From UBA7374 sp965660635 (GTDB lineage: Bacteria; Verrucomicrobiota; Verrucomicrobiia; Opitutales; Coraliomargaritaceae), in NCBI GenBank assembly GCA_965660635.1, contig CBFIAS010000021.1, forward strand, positions 1 through 33,306: a DNA stretch of 33,306 bases. The letters are read 5' to 3'. Positions 9,169 to 16,136 of this stretch are shown here, one piece after another. The notes below the pieces were generated by a model that did not search any database, was not told where the DNA came from, and worked only from the letters and a program-made list of their open reading frames with translations. Position 1 is the stretch's first letter; the number at the start of each line of letters is the position of its first letter. The position numbers and the translations under genes are program-made.

Positions 9169-9198
9169 CCTCGGTTCCGCTAGATTTCCCCTGTATCC

Positions 9199-9636
9199 AT
9201 GAAAGCCAAGCGCATTTTCCGATTCCTGCTTCCCGCTCTCCTGCTCTTTCTCTCCGCTTGCCAATCGACAATTTCGCGGCAAGCCGAGGCCTTGCGTGAA
9301 AGCCGGGGCACCCTGCCACAGGCCGAGGCAACCGTCTTCGTTCCGGCACCCCAGCCGTCACTCATCGAGTTGTCCGCCCTGCCTGTCAGCCTCTCACTGG
9401 ATAGCGGGCAACGCGGCACCGTCGCCTTCCGCCTGCCCGTAGCCGCACCCCCCGGCGGGCTCCTCCTTCGCATCACCACAGACATTCCCGGCAGCATCAT
9501 CATGCCTGAGGCATCGATCCCCGAAGGTGAGCGCAGCGTGAACGTGCCCATGGAAGGCGGCGATCCCGGACAGGGCTCCCTCTTTGTTGAAGCAGAGGGC
9601 TGCCGCTCCGTAACGATCCCCGTCAGCGTGCGCTAG
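9199..9636 (+). CDS. Small predicted lipoprotein, function unknown
   Basis: A 145-residue protein with a short basic start, a hydrophobic core and a lipobox LSAC placing the lipidated Cys at residue 21, so it should be exported and membrane-anchored. After a linker to about residue 55, the rest is rich in alternating hydrophobic and small residues and looks like one beta-sandwich domain. I recognise no family. It starts 30 bases from divergent hemW, and its TAG stop shares a CTAG with the convergent gene at 9633. Confidence 0.75.
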   Translation: MKAKRIFRFLLPALLLFLSACQSTISRQAEALRESRGTLPQAEATVFVPAPQPSLIELSALPVSLSLDSGQRGTVAFRLPVAAPPGGLLLRITTDIPGSIIMPEASIPEGERSVNVPMEGGDPGQGSLFVEAEGCRSVTIPVSVR

Positions 9637-10199
9637 CCTTGTTTTTCCATCAAATCGCCCTCGGCATACTGATGGATAAGCCTCCGTGCCAAAGTTGCTC
9701 CGTATGAGAAATTGCCTCGTGCAAATTTCCCGCACGGGGATTCGTCAAGATACCAGTCGAGCGTCCAGTCTTTGATTTCCCGCATTTGACTGTCCTTGCC
9801 GAAGTACACGCCGCCGAAGCCGCGCCCGCCTTCGCCGGGATAGAAGCTCACATGGAGGTATCCCTCATGCTGGATCTCGATGCTTACCTCGAAGTCCCCG
9901 TTTCCTCTTTTCACTACGAACTGCTGCTCCGGCGCAACCGTGCTTTGCCCATCGCCATCGGTCTGGGTGACATGAATGCTTATTCTCCCCTCTTCATGGC
10001 TCAGCAGGGTGTAGCTGCCCTTGACGGCGACCGTCTCGCCAGTCCGGAACTCAGGTGAAGAGGCCCGCACAGTTTCTATTTTGATGCTGTCGCCGTCCCT
10101 GAACAGCCGGGGGCCGAGTTGGTAGCCGACCTCCTTGAGGTCGGCATGAGCAAGCAGGGCCAAGAGGAGACAGGAGATGATGGCTGCCGGAGTTTTCAT
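9633..10199 (-). CDS. Hypothetical secreted protein
   Basis: A 188-residue protein with an apparent signal peptide (MKTPAAIISCLLLALLAHA, cleavage near residue 19). The rest is soluble with beta-strand character. The segment EVSIEIQHEGYLHVSFYPG resembles a jelly-roll or cell-surface domain, but I cannot name a family. It converges on the lipoprotein gene with a 4-base stop-codon overlap. The downstream minus-strand gene order does not suggest a function. Confidence 0.7.
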   Translation of the reverse strand: MKTPAAIISCLLLALLAHADLKEVGYQLGPRLFRDGDSIKIETVRASSPEFRTGETVAVKGSYTLLSHEEGRISIHVTQTDGDGQSTVAPEQQFVVKRGNGDFEVSIEIQHEGYLHVSFYPGEGGRGFGGVYFGKDSQMREIKDWTLDWYLDESPCGKFARGNFSYGATLARRLIHQYAEGDLMEKQG

Positions 10200-10276
10200 G
10201 GTATGGTTTTTATGGCCTGCGTTTGGCTTGTCCGGCTTTGAACCCGGCTTTGCCTCAATCCATGGCTCGAATTTGT

Positions 10277-11110
10277 TTACTTGGCCAGGTGAGTCTTCCC
10301 TGGACCGCGATAAAACGGCCGGTCTGTTCGTCTTGTTACAACCTTTGTGTCCAGGTTCATTGAGTACTCGTTATAGACAAAACCTCTATTCTCTTTACTC
10401 AAGTAACCATCCAGGGCCTTGAAGTAGATAACGTTTCTCCCTGAATCGATTTTTTGAATAGAAAAAAACATGGGGGCTTTGGGATCCCACCAGAAAAGCT
10501 CCGACTCGGGCACGATTTCCTCGATGCGGTTGGTTTCCAAGTTAATCGCTTTTATCGAGTTTGAACCGTAGATCGTTTGGAAAATAAGCTTCTTGCCGGT
10601 TTTATCAAAACCCAGCGTTTTGATTTCTGAAAATCCCTCGTGCTGCAGAGGGGATATTTCCATGCCGTCGCCAGAGAGATCCAGGGAAAACAACTTGAAA
10701 TTCCCGAACTTGCCCGGGCTATTGATCACGGGAATGTAGGCGAATGCCGGATCATTCCACTGCGCTTGCGCGAAGACAATGCTCTTGAGCGCCGGACTGT
10801 ATGCCAACGCAGATATATGGGATTTATCGAAGGTCAATTGCTGGATTGCCTGGGTCTCAATGTCTTTGACAAAAAGCTCGTTCCTCCGGTGATTGCCTTT
10901 GTACTTCGCATTTCTTTTGTCTTTGTAGATTGAGGAGAGGAAAAACCTCTTCGCTCCAATTGTGAGGCTGTTCCTCCCGTATTGATTACGCTGGATGCAA
11001 TCCGCGTCCCCCTGGCAGGCATCCCAGCTTTCAGATAACACGAATACCGTGATTGCGCACACGCCCATCGCAATAAGAAGACAGCAAACAGTTCCTAATA
11101 ACTTCATCAT
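10277..11110 (-). CDS. Membrane-anchored protein with propeller-like repeats, unknown function
   Basis: A 277-residue protein with one N-terminal hydrophobic segment (about residues 4-24), an anchor or uncleaved signal, then an extracytoplasmic domain. Repeated patterns such as ELFVKDIETQAIQQLTFD and FKLFSLDLSGDGMEIS resemble blades of a TolB/WD40-like propeller, too few for a full one. I choose the ATG at 11110 because AGGAG (11116-11120) lies five bases before it, the clearest ribosome site in the window; a start at 11125 would add five residues. By eye its base composition is less GC-rich than the neighbours, which may indicate acquisition. No family recognised. Confidence 0.7.
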   Translation of the reverse strand: MMKLLGTVCCLLIAMGVCAITVFVLSESWDACQGDADCIQRNQYGRNSLTIGAKRFFLSSIYKDKRNAKYKGNHRRNELFVKDIETQAIQQLTFDKSHISALAYSPALKSIVFAQAQWNDPAFAYIPVINSPGKFGNFKLFSLDLSGDGMEISPLQHEGFSEIKTLGFDKTGKKLIFQTIYGSNSIKAINLETNRIEEIVPESELFWWDPKAPMFFSIQKIDSGRNVIYFKALDGYLSKENRGFVYNEYSMNLDTKVVTRRTDRPFYRGPGKTHLAK

Positions 11111-11223
11111 GACGGCTCCTGTCATGCTGTCTTCCGACCTGGTGGAGACAAGGCTTTTCCTTCGTCATCCCATGGATCATGTACCTCAATTCCGGGAGCG
11201 TCAGGCCCGGCATGGGAAACTGC

Positions 11224-12030
11224 TCAAATCCCCGGCACGGCGGCAAGCAAGCGGCGGGTGTAGGGATGTTGCGGATCCGCGTAGATCTGCTCGGCCGGGG
11301 CCTGCTCGACGATCTTGCCCCCGGTCATGACAAGAACATCGTCGCTGATATGCTCAACCACTGCGAGGTCGTGGGCGATGAAAAGGTAGGTCAACCCCAG
11401 TTCCTCCTGCAGGTCCTGCAGCAGGTTGACGATCTGGGCCTGCACGGAGACATCCAGCGCGCTGACCGGCTCGTCGCAGAGGATGCAATCCGGCTCGACC
11501 GCTAGCGCCCGGGCGATGCCGATGCGCTGCCGCTGCCCCCCGCTGAACTGATGGGGATAGCGGCGCATGAGATCCGGGTCGAGGCCGACCTTGCGCAATA
11601 ATTCCGCCACCCGGTCCTCGCGTTGTGATTTCGACCAGTCCCTGAAATGGATCTCCAGCGGCTCAGCCAGGATAGCGTACACCGACATGCGCGGATTGAG
11701 CGATCCGAACGGGTCCTGGAAAATGACCTGTATCTTCTTGCGGTAGGGAAAAAACTCCGCAGGCCGGAGGGTGGTCAACTCACGCCCCTCATAGCGGATC
11801 GAGCCCGAAGTGACCGGCGCCAGCCGGGCGATAGCCCGCCCCGTGGTGGTCTTGCCGCTCCCGCTCTCCCCCACCAGTCCGACGGTCTTGCCCCGGGGCA
11901 CGTCAAAGCTGATGCCGTCCACCGCCTTGACCTGGTCAACGACACGCTGCCACACGCCCGCCCGCACAGGAAAGTGCACCTTCAGGTCGCGCACGGATAG
12001 CAGCGCTTGCGGAGTCTCGGGCTCGGTCAT
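11224..12030 (-). CDS. oppF: Peptide/nickel ABC transporter ATP-binding subunit (OppF/DppF type)
   Basis: A 268-residue ATPase powering uptake through the permease encoded at 16137-18551. Walker A is GESGSGKTT, the signature is FSGGQRQRIGIARAL, and Walker B is CILCDEPVSALD. The oligopeptide-transporter tail motif DPQHPYTRRLLAAVPG sits at the extreme C-terminus, so the protein stops earlier than the roughly 320 residues usual for OppF. The frame is open to 12297, but MTEPETPQALLSVRDL at 12030 fits the family start, and the extension would run antisense to the DUF4250 gene. It is separated from oppD by an opposing gene of 1.8 kb. Confidence 0.93.
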   Translation of the reverse strand: MTEPETPQALLSVRDLKVHFPVRAGVWQRVVDQVKAVDGISFDVPRGKTVGLVGESGSGKTTTGRAIARLAPVTSGSIRYEGRELTTLRPAEFFPYRKKIQVIFQDPFGSLNPRMSVYAILAEPLEIHFRDWSKSQREDRVAELLRKVGLDPDLMRRYPHQFSGGQRQRIGIARALAVEPDCILCDEPVSALDVSVQAQIVNLLQDLQEELGLTYLFIAHDLAVVEHISDDVLVMTGGKIVEQAPAEQIYADPQHPYTRRLLAAVPGI

Positions 12031-12117
12031 CCTCTTACAGCACAACGATCCGCCGGGATCCTTCAAGAAATCAATTCGCTTCTTGTTGCAGTCCATCCAA
12101 CAGGACAGTGTGGCCCC

Positions 12118-12306
12118 ATGGACTTTGAAAACTGCCTGCATATGGATCCGCACCTGCTGGCCGGCCTCCTCAACACGGCCATCCGCAACAAGCATGGATC
12201 GCTCGAGGAGCTGTGCGCGGCCCACGGGCTGGAGCGGGATGCGCTGGTCACCCGGATGTCCGAAGCGGGTTACGATTTCCAGCCGGCCCAAGAGCAATTC
12301 CGTTAA
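12118..12306 (+). CDS. DUF4250 family small protein
   Basis: A 62-residue protein. The segment MDPHLLAGLLNTAIRNKHGSLEELCAAHGLERDALVTRMSEAGYDFQPAQEQFR matches, in order and spacing, the short DUF4250 family as I know it: DP-x-L-L, N-x-K/I-LR, SLEELC, GY-x-Y/F, and N/EQFR at the end. The family has no assigned function. The ATG at 12118 is preferred over an open frame from 12007 that would overlap oppF antisense. It is divergent from oppF, 87 bases apart, and repeat DNA follows it. Confidence 0.7.
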   Translation: MDFENCLHMDPHLLAGLLNTAIRNKHGSLEELCAAHGLERDALVTRMSEAGYDFQPAQEQFR

Positions 12307-12345
12307 AATGACTCGTTGTCACGAACCAGGAAGCTCACAGGCACG

Positions 12346-12866
12346 CGCCTCTACAAGTCGATATGAATTCTTCCCGCTAGGACCCGCAAAAGGTCATGAA
12401 TCCAGACTGAGGTGGCTGCTTTTTGCCCGCTAAGATCCGCGAAGGGTCACGAATAAGAGTCTTTTTGGCAGAATAATCAGGAAGTAAACGTCGAACATCG
12501 AACATTGAACGTCGAAGGGATAGTGCATTGAGGGTGAGTGGCCCACGAATCTACACGAATCCAGACTGAGGTGGCTGTTTTTTGCCCGCTAAGATCCGCG
12601 AAGACCACGAATCCAGATTAGCACCGCGATCCCTTCTGATCCTGGGCCTCTTGAAGGAGCGCCCTCAGCGGTTTCCTTGCGGTAATCGAGTTGCTTGTTT
12701 TTCTCCTCTGCGTCCATCCGCGCCATCTGTGGATAAACCTTCTCGCCGTCCTCGGCGGTTCAATTCCCCGGCCTTCCTGCTTTCCGCTTTTCCTCCGCTC
12801 ATCCTGGCTTCGCGGCACTTTGCGGGCAATAATACAGGACGTTCCCGGCAAGCGTTGCACAGGTGA
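12346..12866. repeat. Dispersed intergenic repeat, longest copy (R1)
   Basis: No gene is supported between 12307 and 12937. The region holds three degenerate copies of a roughly 37-base unit, consensus TTTTTGCCCGCTAAGATCCG then CGAAGGGTCACGAAT, at 12368-12406, 12420-12455 and 12578-12617. A longer direct repeat pairs 12398-12454 with 12557-12612. From 12619 to about 12850 it runs parallel to 29720-29950 with few differences. Near 12818-12829 an inverted version of the unit start (CTTTGCGGGCAA) closes it. No transposase or ORF of the family is shared between copies. Confidence 0.8.
12487..12516. repeat. GAACGTYGAAC-family repeat
   Basis: A 30-base stretch built from near-copies of AACGTCGAAC and AACATTGAAC. 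It is inserted between the direct-repeat units of R1. The same sequence family forms the inverted pair after polA (33076-33108 and 33228-33260), so it is a second dispersed repeat family in this genome. Confidence 0.65.
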
Positions 12867-12937
12867 CGGGAATTGACGCTCAGAAAAAACAGGGTTTTTC
12901 TTTACAAGGAACCGGGTCTTTGGTTTACCCGGGATCA

Positions 12938-14752
12938 ATGGCATTCCGGGCTTTAAGTAATTTGTCCGAAGGAATTCGGAGCGTGTTCATCCGTTTCCCT
13001 GTGCCGGTTTTCCTGGCGATTGCCACCAGCATCCTGGCCATTGCCGCGGTAGAGACCGAAGGTTTCCCACTGGCTGAAATACTGGGCCGGTGGTCGCTGG
13101 TCTGCGGCGCGGCTTTTGTTGCCTGCCTGCTGGTCGATCTGCTTTGCCTGGCCCGCAATGCCTTTTTGTGGGTGCGCATTATCGCCTCGTCGCTCGCGCT
13201 GGCCGCGGTGCTGGCCTCGTCCCATGTCCTCGTCCCGCCCGCCCTGGAGGATGCCCGCCCGCCCTTCTGGTATGGCTTCTGGATCCTTCTCTTTTCGCTT
13301 CATCTGGGGATCGCCCTCTCTCCCCTTGTGGCCAGCCGGGACACCCGGATCCTCTGGTCCTTCAATTTACGCCTCTTCCTCCGTTTCTTCTTTTCTTCGG
13401 TCAACGCCGCACTGCTCTTTGTCGGCTTAGCCCTTGCCCTCGGTAGTGTCGAACAACTCTTTGGTCTCTCGATCGACGAAGGACGCTACTTTCAAATTTG
13501 GTTCTTCGCCGCCTTTGCCGCTCATCCCCTGCTCTTCCTCGGCGGCGTCCCCCGCCTTGACGGGATGGATCTGGACGAGGACTTTCCCCGGCCCCTGCGC
13601 TTTACCCTGCAGTTCATCGCCCTGCCTCTAGTCGCTCTCTACCTACTGATCATCTATGTCTATATCGCAAAAATTGGCGTGACCGCCCGATGGCCGGACG
13701 GTTGGCTCGCTCTGCCCATCTTTGTTCTCTCGGTTATTGGCACGCTGGCCGCCATCCTCAGTCTGCCGCTCGCTCAGACCGAGTTCTGGGCAAAGCTCTA
13801 TCACCGTTGGCTCTACCGTCTGCTCCTCCCCCTTTCCGTCGTTCTCTTCCTCGCTCTCTTAGTGCGGCTGGGCGACTACGGCCTGACCATTAATCGTTAT
13901 TTAGCCCTCGCTCTGGCGGTCTGGCTCTTTCTCATCAGCCTGACCTACGTCCTGCGACCGCGCCTGCACATCGCCTGGTTACCCGGAAGCCTCTTACTCA
14001 TCTCCCTCTTATCCGTCTGGAGCGGCCCCTTCAATGCCTTCGCCTGCAGCATGCGTTCACAGTTGCAACAAATTCATCAGATTACCGCCCAGGCCGGCGC
14101 CCTAGAGGATGGGGTATTCGTCCCTAGCACGTCGCCGGAAAACGTCAGCAGTGAAGAAAGAAGACAACTGCACAGCAGCCTCAGCTATATGATGGATAAC
14201 TACGGCATGGATTCTCTAGAGACAGAGTTACGTGATTTCCTCCAGAGCGAAAATGGAATTCGATTTGAAAATAGTTACCGCTTCGGACAAATCACGAGCA
14301 TTCTGGAGTTCATCGACTTAAAGCATCATTTCTCCGAAATCAGGTCCTATTTTAGCTACTCGGGCACGATCCCCACCGGCGGTCACCTCTGGGTCATGCC
14401 CATGGGCAGTGTACGCACTTTTCACAGCGAGCAACCGGTTGATCGGACATCGACTAATCGAGAAGAGATGATGACTCTGAAGTTCAGCCCCGTGGAACAG
14501 ATTCTCTCCGTTTATACCGAGGCAACGACCTTCTGTGAAATCAGCGTTCGCGAATGGGCAAAAGACATCCGTAACGCTGAACAAGCGGACGAGAAAGATC
14601 AACTAGCCGAACCGGTGTACTGGGATTTTACCGGAGCCGGCTGGAACTTTCGCTTTGTTTTACAGAACGCCAATCTAACAAAAGACGAACCCGACGCCCC
14701 GGAAATAATCGACTATTTATCCGGTCGCTTATTCTATACGCCACCCAAATAA
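12938..14752 (+). CDS. DUF4153 family integral membrane protein
   Basis: A 604-residue protein with about eleven or twelve hydrophobic segments in residues 20-375, then a soluble C-terminal half of roughly 230 residues. The segment RLGDYGLTINRYLALALAVWLF matches the hallmark of DUF4153 membrane proteins (YGLT-x-NRY). No function is established. I start at ATG 12938 (MAFRALSN); an alternative GTG at 12863 would add 25 residues from the repeat. It runs opposite to the ABC-transporter genes on both sides and ends five bases from the oppD stop. The C-terminal half uses more TTA/TTT-type codons than neighbours. Confidence 0.8.
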   Translation: MAFRALSNLSEGIRSVFIRFPVPVFLAIATSILAIAAVETEGFPLAEILGRWSLVCGAAFVACLLVDLLCLARNAFLWVRIIASSLALAAVLASSHVLVPPALEDARPPFWYGFWILLFSLHLGIALSPLVASRDTRILWSFNLRLFLRFFFSSVNAALLFVGLALALGSVEQLFGLSIDEGRYFQIWFFAAFAAHPLLFLGGVPRLDGMDLDEDFPRPLRFTLQFIALPLVALYLLIIYVYIAKIGVTARWPDGWLALPIFVLSVIGTLAAILSLPLAQTEFWAKLYHRWLYRLLLPLSVVLFLALLVRLGDYGLTINRYLALALAVWLFLISLTYVLRPRLHIAWLPGSLLLISLLSVWSGPFNAFACSMRSQLQQIHQITAQAGALEDGVFVPSTSPENVSSEERRQLHSSLSYMMDNYGMDSLETELRDFLQSENGIRFENSYRFGQITSILEFIDLKHHFSEIRSYFSYSGTIPTGGHLWVMPMGSVRTFHSEQPVDRTSTNREEMMTLKFSPVEQILSVYTEATTFCEISVREWAKDIRNAEQADEKDQLAEPVYWDFTGAGWNFRFVLQNANLTKDEPDAPEIIDYLSGRLFYTPPK

Positions 14753-14757
14753 TCGTC

Positions 14758-15597
14758 TCAGCTTCCGGCCATCTCCGACTCGATTGTCGTCAAGCGGCGC
14801 TGCTTTTTCCCTAAACGCGGAATGCAGGCGATCAATGCCCGCGTGTACGGGTGCTGCGGATCGTTCAAAACCTCTTCGACCGGTCCCTGTTCCACAATGT
14901 CGCCACGGTAGAGGACAATCACCTCGTCGGCGAAGCCCTTGACGATTCCGAAGTTGTGCGTGATCAGGATGATGCTCATGCCCAGCTTCTTCCGTAGTTC
15001 CCGCAGCAGGTCCATGATCTGCGCCTGGATGGTCACATCGAGCGCGGTGGTCGGTTCATCCGCCACCAGCAGCTTCGGCTCGCAGGCCAAAGCCATGGCG
15101 ATCATCACGCGCTGCTGCATCCCCCCGCTCATCTCGTGCGGGTAGGCTTTGCGACGCTTGGCCGCATCGCGGATTCCGACCAAATCGAGCAACTCGACCA
15201 CGCGGGCCTCCACATCCACGATGTCCGGGCGGTGCAATTTCACCGCTTCGGCGATCTGGTAACCCACCGTGAAGACCGGGTTGAGCGAAGAAGATGGCTC
15301 CTGGAAGATGTAGGCGATTCCGCCGCCCCGGATCGAGCGGACGGCGTCCTTGCCCATCTCCAGCACGTCTTGACCCTCAAAGAGGATCTTGCCCTCCACC
15401 CGGCAGGCCGGCGCATCCGGCAACAAGCGAGTCAAGGCCAGGCAGCTCACGCTCTTGCCACTGCCACTCTCCCCCAGGATGGCCACTGTCCGGCCACCGC
15501 TTTCTATGCTGAAGCCGATGCCGTGGACAACTTCATTGGATGCGCCATCGCTTTGGAACGCAATGCGCAGATCGGAGACTTCAAGGAGCGAGGACAT
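14758..15597 (-). CDS. oppD: Peptide/nickel ABC transporter ATP-binding subunit (OppD/DppD type)
   Basis: A 279-residue ATPase: Walker A GESGSGKS, Q-loop in FQEPSSSLNPVFTVG, signature MSGGMQQRVMIAMAL, Walker B LLVADEPTTALD, switch His in THNFG, and the oligopeptide-family tail DPQHPYTRALIACIP. It should pair with OppF at the fused permease. Start ATG 15597 (MSSLLEVSDL) fits the family. The frame stays open to 15663, but that extension is encoded by the terminal repeat of the adjacent GxxExxY element. Normally this gene would follow the permease directly; here 539 bases of inserted element lie between. Confidence 0.95.
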   Translation of the reverse strand: MSSLLEVSDLRIAFQSDGASNEVVHGIGFSIESGGRTVAILGESGSGKSVSCLALTRLLPDAPACRVEGKILFEGQDVLEMGKDAVRSIRGGGIAYIFQEPSSSLNPVFTVGYQIAEAVKLHRPDIVDVEARVVELLDLVGIRDAAKRRKAYPHEMSGGMQQRVMIAMALACEPKLLVADEPTTALDVTIQAQIMDLLRELRKKLGMSIILITHNFGIVKGFADEVIVLYRGDIVEQGPVEEVLNDPQHPYTRALIACIPRLGKKQRRLTTIESEMAGS

Positions 15598-15632
15598 GGC
15601 TCTGGGATCAATGACTGGAAGATGAAATAAAA

Positions 15633-16122
15633 AACACAGAGAAACAAAGGCGCAAAGAATCAAACTGGAGTCATGCGGTTGTTTATGACACGCGAAACGC
15701 CATCGGCAAGTTTCGGCTTCCCGAAGTTTATGAGCAAGCCAAGTTTGCGATTTGCCAGGCGGATGTAGGTCAGGAGTTGTGATTGAAAAACCGGATTGTG
15801 CCCGGAGGCGGCTTTCACTTCAACAACCACGCTGCCTTCAACCAGAAGATCGATGCGGAAGGATCGCTCCAAGTCGTTCCCCTTGTAGACCAAGGGCATT
15901 TCCTTCTGTCGCTCGATTTCCATCCCGAGCAGCTTGAGTTCATGCGCCAACGCCTCCTCATAGACCGACTCCAGCAGACCGGGCCCGCCGAGCACCCGAT
16001 GCACCTCAATCGCCGCGCCGATTATCCTTTCACTGATCGCGTTTTCCTCCTTCAGGTCCATTGCTTACCCGGCTTTTTCATCGGCCTTTGTAAATAACTC
16101 TGCGCCTCTGCTTCTCTGTGTT
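15633..16122. mobile_element. Putative inverted-repeat element carrying a GxxExxY gene
   Basis: The left end 15633-15657 (AACACAGAGAAACAAAGG...) and the reverse complement of the right end 16098-16122 agree at 22 of 25 positions, the three differences all being A/G. They bracket exactly one gene, whose stop codon is three bases inside the left repeat. The unit sits between the permease and oppD genes of one transporter locus. No clear target duplication is visible; both flanks are A-rich. Movement is inferred from structure and position only; no transposase is encoded. Confidence 0.6.
15660..16061 (-). CDS. GxxExxY family protein (PD-(D/E)XK-like fold)
   Basis: A 133-residue protein with the family motif GLLESVY at residues 28-34 (G28, E31, Y34). 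A nuclease-like core follows, with Asp71 in FRIDLLV and Glu81-Val-Lys83 in VVVEVKAA, the D...ExK arrangement of the PD-(D/E)XK fold. The family occurs in many environmental bacteria, often as several paralogues, and has no proven function. The gene lies alone inside inverted repeats and interrupts an ABC-transporter gene set, so it probably belongs to the element and not to transport. Confidence 0.88.
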   Translation of the reverse strand: MDLKEENAISERIIGAAIEVHRVLGGPGLLESVYEEALAHELKLLGMEIERQKEMPLVYKGNDLERSFRIDLLVEGSVVVEVKAASGHNPVFQSQLLTYIRLANRKLGLLINFGKPKLADGVSRVINNRMTPV

Positions 16123-16136
16123 AAACAAAAAACCCG

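Noticed and set aside
12031..12297. N-terminal extension of oppF by 89 residues
   Set aside because: The extension has no family similarity and lies antisense to the DUF4250 gene; the ABC domain begins right after the start at 12030.
12346..12866. CRISPR array
   Set aside because: The repeated units are few, degenerate and unevenly spaced, with no unique spacers of constant length and no cas genes nearby.
15598..15663. N-terminal extension of oppD with a hydrophobic start
   Set aside because: It is encoded by the inverted repeat of the GxxExxY element, and ABC ATPases have no signal peptide.
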